A DNA stretch of 55,667 bases from a virus. Location of the stretch: positions 1-55,667 of IMG/VR virus record IMGVR_UViG_3300009163_000042, one strand, 5' to 3'. Below the pieces are notes generated by a model. That model did no database searches and was not told the DNA's origin. It saw nothing but the letters and a program-made list of their open reading frames with translations. Positions 11,301-20,211 of the stretch are shown here, one piece after another; positions within the stretch are counted from its first letter, which is position 1, and each line of letters begins with the position of its first letter. The translations under genes and the position numbers were made by a program.

Positions 11301-12030
11301 CCATGAAATAACGAGCTGCTCCTGGAGCAGAATAATTAGGTGAGCCTAAAGCGTTATCTAATAAGTTTTCATCGTCTTCTGGATAAATAACTTCTTCATT
11401 TAATTTCAAACCAACTCTATAACTTGGAGTTGTAGTATACTTGTCAAGAATAATAGTTTGATCTGTAACTAAAACAAAATTCTTTTTGATGTAATATACA
11501 CCACGTTGAATTGTCGCAGAACATCCTTTACCAGTTGGAAGAGCGATATCAGCAACAGTAACATTATAGCCAGTGCTTCCATCAACCGGAGTCAATATAT
11601 CATTTGGAGCAAACGCAGATACGTTGATGCCAGTAATAGTTTGAACAGAATTTTGATACTTGACAAAGATAGTGTCTAAATCATTATTTTCTTTTAACGT
11701 ATAAGTTACAACTTTAGCAATTAATCCAAGAGAATTCCTAATTTCTTTACCGACGATTCCAGATAAAATGTTTTCAGCTTTAACTCCTGCACTAAAAGAA
11801 AGCTTAACATAATTAAGATTTAAATCATAAGAGATTTGCCCTGGAATGACCATTGCACCTTCTTTGAAGATGTGATCACCGTGACGACGAACTTGCTCTT
11901 GAAGAATTGTTTGAAGTTGCGTTAACTCTCTTGCCTGAACCGCATAACCAGGTCTAAATAAAATTTTATAAAATTTATTGTCTTCTGAATAATCGTCAAA
12001 GAATGGTTCAATTGAAAAATCTAGTGCCAT
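5290..12030 (-). CDS. Giant DUF4815-domain baseplate/fibre protein
   Basis: The largest gene of the window, 2,246 residues. The N-terminus (about residues 1-60, with FFDDYSEDNKFYKILFRPGY and QARELTQLQTILQEQVRRHGD) matches the DUF4815 domain found in large virion proteins of myoviruses. A phage fibre module with GVTYTIATAG and GITFTASASG lies near residues 1970-2015. The rest is long, beta-rich and repetitive. In T4 gene order this position, after gp8, belongs to gp9/gp10, the wedge proteins that attach the fibres. A gp10-like or fibre-anchoring role is therefore likely but not proven. The short gap to gp8 and the AGAG ribosome site fit the same operon. Confidence 0.75.
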   Translation of the reverse strand: MALDFSIEPFFDDYSEDNKFYKILFRPGYAVQARELTQLQTILQEQVRRHGDHIFKEGAMVIPGQISYDLNLNYVKLSFSAGVKAENILSGIVGKEIRNSLGLIAKVVTYTLKENNDLDTIFVKYQNSVQTITGINVSAFAPNDILTPVDGSTGYNVTVADIALPTGKGCSATIQRGVYYIKKNFVLVTDQTIILDKYTTTPSYRVGLKLNEEVIYPEDDENLLDNALGSPNYSAPGAARYFMDLVLSKIDLRVSASPFSDFNTSNDEDFIDLLALQEGRVIFKVDRTQYAELEKTLARRTYDESGDYSLSPFNMQVRELRNNLRGDWAAGEKFIQGDIIKVTDGSTGFWYFVAVTNGTSSNLSSKPAAFKTNKPTGFSLQTIDSITDNDITWEYVLYPDFNQGVYTFTAGDSEYSTFTLNDHIRLAGHSCIGVESGKAYVRGYEIEKLSTEFLPIQKSRNLPVGSAALATFFAANSLPAIQDSISPSKTVDIDVSSGSYVQVTGLDYFPNLVDLPTVNLHSAVKGSISTGTVIGTARVRALEKLDTSNVSPALWTYNLFLFDVKMNVAKDFKNVLSITNNANSATAFRCNTVLQNGITAMNNPVGDSLIYALPDYAVSSILEATYSVVIPFTKVASSSKIEQDAPTGYTFESIFDSDNYVLMNNTTGVAVALVAGSNLTATNNKLTITGLTNTQSYTVFAAMKRSDAVNAEVNFTVTDLASPLQLTAQAAATATTITLGHPYVTRITSILMDARGFTTQTAANPVYSLNITSRYNFNSSQKSSHMDLASITLAPGQSAPTGPIRISYEYLATGSQDPGGFFGVNSYTYSDDSRMTYDQIYSVSNLSLRDSVDFRAMASGAGFALKYFPKYGTTASFKYTHYYSRIDNVSLTNTGQFILNRGVPSDFPSEPTIPANSMKLARLSVEPYTFKGSRNNGILVDRVENKRYTMRDIGSLERRIQDLEYYTSLTLTELETKNMRIVDADGNERYQNGFLVDSFDGQGVGNTGSEDWNASVDTKNKELRPFFSQKQVSLLENVSAASRTYKVSGDLVTLPYTETELIAQRKASISEFLNPYALYSWKGIVDINPWSDTWFATQYRPDIILTDESQYIAVKTKAEKDGVLGTVWNAWQTVFSSTKSLAERKSNLGQWSTADNEVLNASNNGGTFWRSRSTFTAEELDLIGNTNRDVWSAQASSVAGSRVVTVETSATETTQARAGVRSFIVDKVDSKILDDRVVDTQIVPYIRPRAVLFTGYGFKPSTRMYSYFDNTSVEDYITPATRLKVAKIDGYEAKFDTVRNAGSAVSEPTRTVYYSDGTAISGTITLTLNSTSVEGLATAFTQQVEVGDILNVGTPTKYTVTAITDNDTLVISPAWTAATESGVSAKVIGPKHTTEEVEVAFNHGEVIKEYVNGTATGNTAIVVGQEVYGTDYYLHVLNIKGNGQFSTASNAYFEGEYLSTNGLKPRAKFVSGGRTDYTSLVSSLTGLITGIFRIPSSPLVKFRTGKRELRFSDSSSTNPATRGDQESTSGGMIYEANGLVEIKQRTILSTRTASVTSTQVSDQNTIVSTSDRVTRDTGWFDPLAQTFLVQQEGGAFITSIDLFFESKDEKIPMRIEIREVVNGYPGSAVIPFSRVEKKAASIATSTDSTIATTFTFPSPVFLQNGVEYALVALSDSNIYKIWISQTDTLDVATKVRISSQPYNGVLFKSQNGSTWTADQTQDMKFVIRRAVFDTSQSRSIELIPPKLSAKTLDFNPFNFISGSKKCRVNHSNHGMIDGEVVKFTSRQVIDSINGIPATEIFRNTGYTISNVELDYYIVEFPTASNASGQVGGSYITATENYEFQTSMIEIAEIVPPGTSISYSAKVINHSDVSSEFPMIPKENYTFPETKVYPSSMNYTSTTFPSGLSVIATLYPSSSLNSVSPVIDLGRLAMTLVSNKIDDPTLSVNDTELDYFRISGANGVAATSIIQGVTYTIATAGTNYSTVGGPSNTTAASIGITFTASASGSGLTGGGTVNSHNAEIGSGKPFVLVTNADDSKSLTVDSLAQTALYNHCSNNLLAGHVLRFTYNGITNATRDMVIKSISVVLNGSTPVLYITLVGFDGVTTIQDTVNAIGAQIFWLSHFKSDYAPSGGSTHSKYVTKKINFSRPSEMLKIMFAAVIPPDANVEVYYKTGLSVSGDFIASSYNKVEPKSGYTKSLTEFTDITCDIEGLDAFDSVMVKLVMKSINKSQVPRIKDFRVIACAA

Positions 12031-12043
12031 ATTTTTTTCTCTG

Positions 12044-14449
12044 TTAGAATGAAATTAGAGTAGATACCGCAACAGTTTGATCTTCCGAAGATACAAACTT
12101 AACTCTATTGTCTATGTATAATAGTTCTCCGGAGTACTTATTATAATCTGGAACTTCGACCGAAGTCACGCTAATACTAGCTGTTGAATTGCCTACATTT
12201 TTATAAAGAGTAGAGCCTTGGGATGGAAGTTGTTTAAAATTATTATTAATTTGCGCAACTAAATAGTATTTATTATCTATTTGTGTCTTCTCTATTAAAG
12301 TAAATGTTTTAACTGAGTCACTACTTAAATATAAAATATCATCCTTTACCAATAAGGAATATGTAGCAGTATTAGTAGCATTAACTTCAGATGTGAATAC
12401 TAAACAAGAAGAACCTACTGCTTTTCTAAAGAATGAATCTGATGAATATTCTTTAGGGTTTTTAATGATAGCAATTTGTCTAAAGTCATTAGTGATTGGA
12501 ACGCCTTTATTTTCTTCTTTTACTAAACGCGTTTGTAACATAATAGTCTTAGCATAAAGTTCTCCAATAGCATCTTTACCATGTCCTCCCTTTGGAGAAA
12601 TGATTGCTCTTAATTGAGCTCGCGATAAACCAGATTGATCAGGGCCATCGCCAATATTAATTATCACAGTTGCGTTAGTGTAATTTTGTCCTGGGTTAGT
12701 AACTATCACTCTGGTAATCTTACCTGATACGATTACAGGTTCTGCAGTACAACCAGACCCATCGCCAATAACTGTTAAACGAGTACCAGTGTATGTTACA
12801 ATACCATTAGAATCAATCGTCTTATTGAATGCTGGATAACCGTTCCCACCAAAATCAACTTTAATAACTGGAATAGATCCATCAACTGCCAATAGCTCAA
12901 CGTTAGATTGTTTAGTTTCAATATCGCCAATGCCAAAATTTAACAAGATACTAGCATCTAAGAATCCAGTAAGACCTATGTCGGGATTACTAGCATTTTC
13001 TGGAGTTATAGTTATAAGAGGGCTTGCTAAATTTCCTGGTACAAGTCTTTTCTTACATACGACTTTTACAGAAGCAAATGTATAACCAATTCCAGGAGAA
13101 GCAATTGTAAGAGATTCAACCTCTCCACTTGCATTAATTAATGGAAGAAGCTCTGCTTCATTCTTTTGCGTGGTTTCATCGAAATTACATGTAAATCCAC
13201 CAGTTGATAATACTGTAGAACTTACATTAGCTGTACCAACTGTAGATCCAGAAAATAATAATCTTTCAGTGTATCCATAACCACCATCCACTACAGTTAC
13301 CGTATCTACTTCAAACTTAGAAGCATTAGGAGCAGCTTTGTTTCTAAATGCAACAGTGATTGTTGGTCTGCGACCATAAGACTTTCCAGGAGGAGGGAAG
13401 ATGAATAAATCACCACTAGGCTGAGTGTCAAATGTTCCTCTGTTGAGAATGTTGACTCTCTTTAGCGAATAAGGATTCAATACATTATATCCATCACCGG
13501 TTATTTGAATTTCAGTAAAACCATTTGCATCATCTCTTTCATACTCAATGATATAATCAAATCCTCTTGCAGTAGTTAGTGGACTAGTTACTGTAAACTT
13601 AGGTTGATTAATATATCCAGAACCTTGATTAGTAATAGTAATTGTGGCAATACCGCCATTAGAATCATAACTTGTGATAGTGCCTGTAGCACGAACTCCG
13701 CCAGCTGATGCTGCATCAAAGGTAATAGTAGAACCAGTGTAATTAATACCACCACTAAGAACAGTAACTCGTTTTACTTTCCATAGTGACTTGATGTATT
13801 TTAAACCTCTATTCTCAATAGCAAATCCAGTGATGGATCCATTTGAATAGAATTGATTAGTCAACGCCGTTAACACTGGCATATAACTTGTTGTTAAGAA
13901 TTTATTACGAAGATATAATGGAACAGTATACATGAACTTCCATAGATATCCGTCATCCATTAAAATGGCTTCAGTGCTAGTGCTTATAGGCTTACTAGTA
14001 GAAGCGGAATCGTTATTATTAAATAGACACTTATAAACGTTGAATTCATCAGTGATCGCATAAAACAATGAATCTGCAGTAGAAGTAGCACCAGTATATG
14101 ATGGTGCATCAGACGTATAGTCGTCATACATATCATATACTGTGCCAGGTTGCCAATTAACTCTATTAACAACTACAGCAACGTCATTAGAGTCGATATA
14201 TTTAGAATAAATCATGTTTCTGCGAGTTTCTAATTCATAAGGATATGAATCAGACACTGCTGGTGGATCCTCTTCGCTAGAAACAGTATAAACTTGATTT
14301 TGATTATCTATTGCTGTGACGGTAGGCCACACAGAACTTCTCCCAAAGGTGTAATAGTATCTTGACACCTTTGAGATAATTTCAAAGAAAATCGACTTAA
14401 CGATATTCGTCTTTAACGAATATTTAAGTAAGGTCGTTCCAGTTGCCAT
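12044..14449 (-). CDS. gp8: Baseplate wedge protein gp8
   Basis: An 801-residue protein. The N-terminus has SRYYYTFGRSSVWP, matching the ITFGRSEPW segment of T4 gp8, followed by an aromatic-rich conserved region (NWQPGTVYDMYDDY, YKCLFNN, DGYLWKFMYTVP). The C-terminus (RQIAIIKNPKEY, SGELLYIDNR, DQTVAVSTLISF) matches the end of T4 gp8, where the same order ISIITNP, SGEMIYMENR and DQTEEINILFTF is found. It is far longer than T4 gp8 (about 330 residues). The extra middle, about residues 210-620, contains repeated GGxGY-type beta segments, a known expansion in aquatic phages. It is part of the six-fold wedge of the baseplate. Confidence 0.85.
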   Translation of the reverse strand: MATGTTLLKYSLKTNIVKSIFFEIISKVSRYYYTFGRSSVWPTVTAIDNQNQVYTVSSEEDPPAVSDSYPYELETRRNMIYSKYIDSNDVAVVVNRVNWQPGTVYDMYDDYTSDAPSYTGATSTADSLFYAITDEFNVYKCLFNNNDSASTSKPISTSTEAILMDDGYLWKFMYTVPLYLRNKFLTTSYMPVLTALTNQFYSNGSITGFAIENRGLKYIKSLWKVKRVTVLSGGINYTGSTITFDAASAGGVRATGTITSYDSNGGIATITITNQGSGYINQPKFTVTSPLTTARGFDYIIEYERDDANGFTEIQITGDGYNVLNPYSLKRVNILNRGTFDTQPSGDLFIFPPPGKSYGRRPTITVAFRNKAAPNASKFEVDTVTVVDGGYGYTERLLFSGSTVGTANVSSTVLSTGGFTCNFDETTQKNEAELLPLINASGEVESLTIASPGIGYTFASVKVVCKKRLVPGNLASPLITITPENASNPDIGLTGFLDASILLNFGIGDIETKQSNVELLAVDGSIPVIKVDFGGNGYPAFNKTIDSNGIVTYTGTRLTVIGDGSGCTAEPVIVSGKITRVIVTNPGQNYTNATVIINIGDGPDQSGLSRAQLRAIISPKGGHGKDAIGELYAKTIMLQTRLVKEENKGVPITNDFRQIAIIKNPKEYSSDSFFRKAVGSSCLVFTSEVNATNTATYSLLVKDDILYLSSDSVKTFTLIEKTQIDNKYYLVAQINNNFKQLPSQGSTLYKNVGNSTASISVTSVEVPDYNKYSGELLYIDNRVKFVSSEDQTVAVSTLISF

Positions 14450-14473
14450 TGTAGCCCCGTAAAATTAAACTGA

Positions 14474-14995
14474 TTAGCTAATTGTGATTGTCCAAGTAAC
14501 TGTTAATGCGTCAGCTGGAAGCTTAGTAACAGTTGGGAAAGTAGTACGGCAAAGCATTGTACCTGCTGTTGCTGCGTTAAAGATAGCGGCTTCGCGTAGA
14601 ATAGCGCCGCCTGCAGGAGCAGATGGATTATTTGCTGGGAAGTTAGCAGAATAAGTTACAGTATTATTTGTAGCAGTTGCAACAGTCAAAGCTGCTCTTG
14701 AATAAGAAGTATAGCCACCACCAACTGTCAATTCGGCGCCAAGTGCTGTATCACCTGCACCAATACCAGGACCGCCAGCTACTTCAGCTGTTGCACTAGT
14801 ACCAATACCAATGTGAGACATAACTGCAAATGTAGTACCTAACATACGAGAAGCGATAAACTTCTTGCCGTCATAAACTACAATGTTTGGAACATACACT
14901 TCTTGCTTAACGATGTTTTGCTCTGTATCTGTAAGAATAAGAGATAGTGCACCTTCAATTTCGATAGTGTTCTTATATTTTGGAATTAAAATCAT
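14474..14995 (-). CDS. Virion structural protein (small, between gp8 and gp7)
   Basis: A 173-residue protein with a strong TAGGAG ribosome site. The middle is rich in Ala, Gly and Thr (IGIGTSATAEVAGG, GAGDTALGAEL), and the end is REAAIFNAATAGTMLCRTTF then LTVTWTITIS. This pattern occurs in tail-associated proteins of many phages. The position between the gp7-like and gp8 genes suggests a baseplate or fibre-joining part. The exact role is unknown. Confidence 0.6.
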   Translation of the reverse strand: MILIPKYKNTIEIEGALSLILTDTEQNIVKQEVYVPNIVVYDGKKFIASRMLGTTFAVMSHIGIGTSATAEVAGGPGIGAGDTALGAELTVGGGYTSYSRAALTVATATNNTVTYSANFPANNPSAPAGGAILREAAIFNAATAGTMLCRTTFPTVTKLPADALTVTWTITIS

Positions 14996-15015
14996 TTGTT
15001 TCTCCTAATAGGATT

Positions 15016-17958
15016 TTAAGTTATTGCCGTGAAGGCGTTATAATCCGACAATAGAACGAAATAACCTGTAGATGGATCGTCATTGCCGTATGGATTTTGT
15101 CTAATTAAACCAGGACTCAATATATTTATTGAATCGCTAAGACCCTTTGTATAATCTTTAGTATATGATGCTTCTTGAGCAAGAATACTATCAATTAAGT
15201 TTTTAGTAAATTCCCCTACCTGATATGCATCAATTAGGCTTAATAATTCTTCTGGAAGATTTTTAGTCAATTGTGGGGCGTATGCATCAGTTGATACTAA
15301 TGATTCAACATGATTTTTAGTAATATCATGTCCAAGTAAAGGATTACTTAACGTTAACGTTTCAGTGTGATTCTTATCATATAAGTTTTGATATACGTCA
15401 GTAGCAAATAGTTCAACGATATCAAGTTTAGTAAGAACGGGTTTACCATCATCTATTAAAGTTACAATATTAGATTTAATAAGTTCTGGAGTATTAAAAT
15501 ACGTATCCGATGTACTTACTGTATCTTCTGGAAGATTTTTAGTCGTAAAGTTAGATAATGGATCTGTTACAATCAATGTCTCTAAAGGCATATCCTTAAA
15601 ATAATCTTTATTGATTACTTCGTTAGTGATGCTTAGAATTTCCTCTGGCATATTCTTAGTGAAAGCTTTTGGATACGTATCTGACGTACTTAGAATTTCC
15701 TCTGGCATATTCTTAGTGAAAGCTTTTGGAATTAGCAATCCAGTTGTAGCATCTAATTCAGTTAATGATACTGAATCAACATGAAGTTTAGAAACAATTA
15801 ACGCTGGTCTTCCAGAATCAGAAACAATTAAATTGCCACTTGGAGTATGAGTAACGACTGTTCCAGTTAAGCTAATAGTATATGCATCATAATTAAAACC
15901 AGCATCTTGTGGAATAGCTAAATCACCGATTCTTTGTCCATCGCCATCAAGACTAATACTGCCAGATATATTAACTGGAACTACTTTACTTACAAATTTT
16001 GGTGGTGTAACGTTACCTGTGCTTGGCAATAGTGAACCAGCATTAGTTCCATCTTGATAAGTATATGGAGTGGAAACTGCATCAACTAATAAATTCTTAG
16101 TAAAAGCTTTTGGTGGTGTAACGTTACCTGTGCTTGGCAATAGTGAACCAGCATTAGTTCCATCTTGATAAATGTAAGGCTGAGTTAAACTTTCAAAAAG
16201 ATTCTTTGTAGCAAAATATGCTAACTTGCCTTGACTTGAGAATACTTGATTTGCGCCTTCAACTAAAGAAATGCTTACATCAGAAAATAATTTATTTGAA
16301 CCATCAATCGAATATAATCCGTTAAATGTTACGCCATAATTATCATATCCATAACCTCCATCATACACAGGTTCTGTATCAGAAAACTGTAGAAGTCGTA
16401 ATGGATTACTCTCAACAAGAGATAGTTGTAAAATATTAAAAATAGCGTATTCTGAATATCCTCGCATACCTGCAGGATGTAATAGTGATTTTACGATATC
16501 TGCGTATTTGCGAAGCTCTTCTTCAACTTTAATGACATATGAAAAAGCCTGATAATACTTACCATCATGAATATACATTTCATCTGAAATGAATCCATCA
16601 GCTTTTAAATAATATCCTGGATACTTAGCAACAGCACCAAGATTAATTTCAATAATTGCTAAATCTTCATCAATTACTTTTGTTGTCGTGTCAGCATAAA
16701 ATTGCTGAACAATTTCGCCGACATAAGATGGATCAGCGAAGAAACGATCTGCTCTATTTTCAGGTGCACCAACTGGAATACTCTCGTCATAAAAGAAATA
16801 TGTTTGCTTACTTGCAAAACCATAATCGACAAAACCACCAGAATTTTCTATATATGATGGATTTGATAATCCACGAAGAGTAACGACGTCTCCATTTTGA
16901 AGATCATAGATATTAACATTAAATCCAGTCGTAGCTGCATATCTTTTTGGAACAAATGTTACCCCAGAACGCGTCACTTTAACGTCAAGCGATGGAACAT
17001 CTTGATTGATAGCATAATTTACATTAAATGTTTGATATACTGTATTACCGACAATTCCAGTAACAGTGTATGTCTTATTATCAGTCGTTCCAGTAACTTG
17101 CAATGGATGAATATATTCCCAAGCTAAAATATCTTTACTTGAAAGATACGAATAGAATGTTGATTTATAATCTAACCCAAATCTAATAATCTGAAAGGCC
17201 TTAATACCACCATCAGAATTAATTTTAGTAATTTTAATAACGCAACCGCGGCCTAAATTAGTTTTAAGCGCGTACAAATCGCCAATCTTAAATCCTTTTC
17301 CTGCTTTAAATATTTTAATTTTAGAAGGGCATGGAAGAATCTTACCAGTGTACGTAACTCCATTAATAGTAGCAGTGACAATCGATCCTATTTCAATTTC
17401 ATTTAGATAATCACGCTGAATAAAAATTTCAAATACAGTTATAGAATATTCTAAAACATTCTCTACGTAGGTCTGAATCTTCTTTTTTGGAGTTTGTATT
17501 GTTATGAATGTGCCATTAACTGGTGTCAACGTAGTTGTATTACCTGTCATCTCAACAAAAATCGAAACATCCTGTTTCCATTTGCCATCAGAAACACGAA
17601 GAACTTGAGTTGAAGGATAAAATAAAGAAGCTTCTTTATTAAATAATGTTCTAAATAAAAACTTAAAAGAATCTTCACTGCCGCGTGAAAGATAGAATTC
17701 TCTTAAGTGCTTTAATAATTTACGCGGATCTTCAGCAAATTCAATTGGTAAGTTTTTAGCTAATTCACTTTTAAAATTATTGATAAATTCGTCAAGAGTA
17801 GTATCAACATCTCGAATACTTTCAAGATTTTGTGATTGTGTATCCTCTAGCCATCCGTAATAAACTTTTACGAATTCTACGAAAGCTGGATATGTTTCTC
17901 TAACATGTTCAGGTATTTGTCTCTGAACTGCTATCGATTGACTTAATTTGCTGCTCAT
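15016..17958 (-). CDS. gp7: Baseplate wedge protein, gp7-like, with C-terminal tandem repeats
   Basis: A 980-residue protein encoded directly after gp6, with a one-base TAATG overlap. That is the position of gp7 in T4. The N-terminal 130 residues (YPAFVEFVKVYYGWLED, KHLREFYLSRGSEDSFKFLF) match a domain at the start of gp7-type wedge proteins of aquatic T4-like phages. The region from about residue 590 to 945 is unusual. It contains two copies of a 37-residue unit (YQDGTNAGSLLPSTGN) and then many imperfect copies of a 16-24-residue unit built on K-N-(L/M)-P-E-E-x-L-S-x-x-D. The gp7 assignment rests on order and the N-terminus. The repeat region could be an extended arm. Confidence 0.65.
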   Translation of the reverse strand: MSSKLSQSIAVQRQIPEHVRETYPAFVEFVKVYYGWLEDTQSQNLESIRDVDTTLDEFINNFKSELAKNLPIEFAEDPRKLLKHLREFYLSRGSEDSFKFLFRTLFNKEASLFYPSTQVLRVSDGKWKQDVSIFVEMTGNTTTLTPVNGTFITIQTPKKKIQTYVENVLEYSITVFEIFIQRDYLNEIEIGSIVTATINGVTYTGKILPCPSKIKIFKAGKGFKIGDLYALKTNLGRGCVIKITKINSDGGIKAFQIIRFGLDYKSTFYSYLSSKDILAWEYIHPLQVTGTTDNKTYTVTGIVGNTVYQTFNVNYAINQDVPSLDVKVTRSGVTFVPKRYAATTGFNVNIYDLQNGDVVTLRGLSNPSYIENSGGFVDYGFASKQTYFFYDESIPVGAPENRADRFFADPSYVGEIVQQFYADTTTKVIDEDLAIIEINLGAVAKYPGYYLKADGFISDEMYIHDGKYYQAFSYVIKVEEELRKYADIVKSLLHPAGMRGYSEYAIFNILQLSLVESNPLRLLQFSDTEPVYDGGYGYDNYGVTFNGLYSIDGSNKLFSDVSISLVEGANQVFSSQGKLAYFATKNLFESLTQPYIYQDGTNAGSLLPSTGNVTPPKAFTKNLLVDAVSTPYTYQDGTNAGSLLPSTGNVTPPKFVSKVVPVNISGSISLDGDGQRIGDLAIPQDAGFNYDAYTISLTGTVVTHTPSGNLIVSDSGRPALIVSKLHVDSVSLTELDATTGLLIPKAFTKNMPEEILSTSDTYPKAFTKNMPEEILSITNEVINKDYFKDMPLETLIVTDPLSNFTTKNLPEDTVSTSDTYFNTPELIKSNIVTLIDDGKPVLTKLDIVELFATDVYQNLYDKNHTETLTLSNPLLGHDITKNHVESLVSTDAYAPQLTKNLPEELLSLIDAYQVGEFTKNLIDSILAQEASYTKDYTKGLSDSINILSPGLIRQNPYGNDDPSTGYFVLLSDYNAFTAIT
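15632..15730 (-). repeat. Direct repeat, two 42-bp copies, 57-bp period
   Basis: Positions 15632-15673 and 15689-15730 are identical. The period is 19 codons and encodes KAFTKNMPEEILS twice, inside the gp7-like gene. The exact identity shows a recent in-frame duplication. Confidence 0.9.
15997..16171 (-). repeat. Direct repeat, two 64-bp copies, 111-bp period
   Basis: Positions 15997-16060 and 16108-16171 are identical. The period is 37 codons, so the reading frame is kept. Both copies encode YQDGTNAGSLLPSTGNVTPP in the gp7-like protein. Confidence 0.92.
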
Positions 17959-19799
17959 TAATTTCTACTTGACGTAAATGTATAATTGTTTGCTGTTGTA
18001 GTAATACCTGATAAACTAGTATCAGGTATTACGCTAATACTAATTCTAGAATCTGGTATATTTACAATGTAATTACGCAATGAAACTACGTCAAAACTTT
18101 GTGTTTTAATAATGAAATAGAAATTAGCGTCAACTAAGTTCACAATTTTTAATCCTGAAATTTTAACAACACCGTTGGCATAATCAATTGTGCCGATTTT
18201 AGGATTTTTAACAATTTTAGTTCCTGTGCCTTCAACAATACTATACGTACGCACATTACCAGAACCATCATCGTCCATATAATATACCGTATCACTATTA
18301 TCTAAATAAAAGCCAGTAGACGTAAATGATTCTTCTGGCACACTTTCATTATAAATTGGATTGACAATGTTTAATCTATATTCTGCTGCAATGTTATATT
18401 TCGGAGTAACTTCAGCATAAATTTTAAAGGTAGTAATATTACTTAAAATTGATTGATCTGCTGCGTCTATTGCAGCAGAAAATTTTGACATTCTAAATAT
18501 GCCATCAAATTTTCTAAGATTATCATTTCTATAATTCTGAATGCTAATTAGTACAGCATTTTTTATCTCATCCATAGAACGAGTTGTTTTATTTTTATTA
18601 TAATAAATTGAAGTCGTAATCTCTAAATCTAAATAAGATGGATCTACAATTTCAGGCGTAATCGAAACTACGTTACGAGACTTTAGTAACGATTCAGTAA
18701 TATAACTTTTTTCTGGAGGAGTTAAATAAGGTCCATTAGTAGGCTTAAGCGAAAGATACACTTTACCATATTGAGGAGGATCATTATCTTCACCTCCCCA
18801 AACGCTAATAGAATCTAAATTTGGATAAAGTTTCTTTAATAGCGATGTATAGTCGCCCGTAGTAACAGCTCTATTCTGATTAAAAAATGAATGAGAAACG
18901 TTAGAGCGAATTTGATCAACTGTTTCCGATTCTCTTCCGCCATAAGACGTAGCTGTTAATTCGATTGCAATGCCACCGCCAAGTCCAGTTCCAGTGTACG
19001 TAAATACTTTTGCTCCATTACCAGCAGCTTTACTAGTAATTACAAATTGTGCAGTAATTACATTACCAGTTTGAATAGGAATTCCTAAATCGTTTGAACC
19101 AAATGATATTTGGTATGTTCCATCATCTAACTCTTTCACGTAATACACTTTGCTAGTTGGAGTTAGTTGTAAAACATCTACTGCTCTTTCATATCTTTCA
19201 TAATCTGGTTGTTCTCCTGTAGGCTGAACTGTGATAGTAAGAGTAGAAATATCAATGTTCTTATTATTAAGAATAAATTTTTGATATGGCTCGGTACAAA
19301 CAAATAATAAAGTTTGTGGAGTGCCTTCGTAAATATCGATTCCGCTAAATGAATATGCTAAACCATTTCTTTCAGCTGCATAATCCTGTAACGTATAAAA
19401 TGCATAAGGGACTTTATCAATAACTGTAGTAAAACTACTTAGTTTTGGAATATACTTAATTTGAGGAGGGTTTGCAGTACTAACTGGAATAGTCACAGTT
19501 AAATTAAGTTTTGCTCTTGCGGCAAGACATGATTCTGGAGTATAACCAAAATTATTAGCAATAGAAACAACGCTGCTTCTCTTACTTGCAGAATCCAAGA
19601 ACATTTCATTAATTGCTAAGTTTGTATACAGAGCATTGTAATGGGTGTTATAAGCAAGTAAATCTATTAACGTAGAAAGAGCAGATCCTTCAAAGTCATA
19701 ATCGCTAAACTGACTTTGACCTCTCATGAAGGTCTTTAAATTTTCTCTAATCTGATTATAATCTAAATCAGATACTTTAATTCTATTATTCGTAGTCAT
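17958..19799 (-). CDS. gp6: Baseplate wedge protein gp6
   Basis: A 613-residue protein of the gp6/baseplate-J type. The N-terminus (RIKVSDLDYNQIRENLKTFM, DYDFEGSALSTLIDLLAYNT, NEMFLDSASKRSSVVSIA) is the conserved signature. The middle has the gp6 core with DQIRSNVSHSFFNQNRAVTT and DYTSLLKKLYPNLDSISVWGG. Gp6 dimers form the iris-like ring that joins the wedges around the hub. The start overlaps the gp25 stop by four bases (ATGA), and the stop overlaps the gp7-like start by one. Confidence 0.95.
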   Translation of the reverse strand: MTTNNRIKVSDLDYNQIRENLKTFMRGQSQFSDYDFEGSALSTLIDLLAYNTHYNALYTNLAINEMFLDSASKRSSVVSIANNFGYTPESCLAARAKLNLTVTIPVSTANPPQIKYIPKLSSFTTVIDKVPYAFYTLQDYAAERNGLAYSFSGIDIYEGTPQTLLFVCTEPYQKFILNNKNIDISTLTITVQPTGEQPDYERYERAVDVLQLTPTSKVYYVKELDDGTYQISFGSNDLGIPIQTGNVITAQFVITSKAAGNGAKVFTYTGTGLGGGIAIELTATSYGGRESETVDQIRSNVSHSFFNQNRAVTTGDYTSLLKKLYPNLDSISVWGGEDNDPPQYGKVYLSLKPTNGPYLTPPEKSYITESLLKSRNVVSITPEIVDPSYLDLEITTSIYYNKNKTTRSMDEIKNAVLISIQNYRNDNLRKFDGIFRMSKFSAAIDAADQSILSNITTFKIYAEVTPKYNIAAEYRLNIVNPIYNESVPEESFTSTGFYLDNSDTVYYMDDDGSGNVRTYSIVEGTGTKIVKNPKIGTIDYANGVVKISGLKIVNLVDANFYFIIKTQSFDVVSLRNYIVNIPDSRISISVIPDTSLSGITTTANNYTFTSSRN

Positions 19800-20188
19800 C
19801 TAGTTCTCTCTAAGATTAAATTGACTGACACTGGAGTTTGTGTATTCTTTATTTTAAACATAACAGTTATATACGCGTCATTATTTTCTGGACTAAATCT
19901 AACTGCAACTCCAAGAAGATCTACGCGAGGTTCAAAATTAGTAATAGTGTCGCCTATAGTTCTCTCAATCATAGCAGTTAAGATTGGAGTAATTGGTTCA
20001 AATAGTAAAGCCTTTACTTGACATCCAATATTACTTCTAAATGGTCTTTCAAAATTTCTAGTTAGAACTAAATTTCTTATAGATTGTTTAACTGCGTTTT
20101 CGTCATAGCGCACTGCCACATCTTTTGTTGCAGGATGTGGTAAGAAGTTAAAATCTAAATCTGTGAATGTTCTAGTATTACGTGCCAT
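19796..20188 (-). CDS. gp25: Baseplate wedge protein gp25 (lysozyme-like fold family)
   Basis: A 130-residue protein matching gp25: FTDLDFNFLPHP, then DENAVKQSIRNLVLTRNFERPFR, then a C-terminal half with IERTIGDTI and FEPRV. Gp25 joins the wedge core to the sheath end and is conserved in contractile tails and type VI secretion (TssE). The length matches T4 gp25 (132). The four-base overlap with gp6 shows coupled translation. Confidence 0.95.
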   Translation of the reverse strand: MARNTRTFTDLDFNFLPHPATKDVAVRYDENAVKQSIRNLVLTRNFERPFRSNIGCQVKALLFEPITPILTAMIERTIGDTITNFEPRVDLLGVAVRFSPENNDAYITVMFKIKNTQTPVSVNLILERTR

Positions 20189-20211
20189 ATTGTTATTTAT
20201 TTGATTTTACG

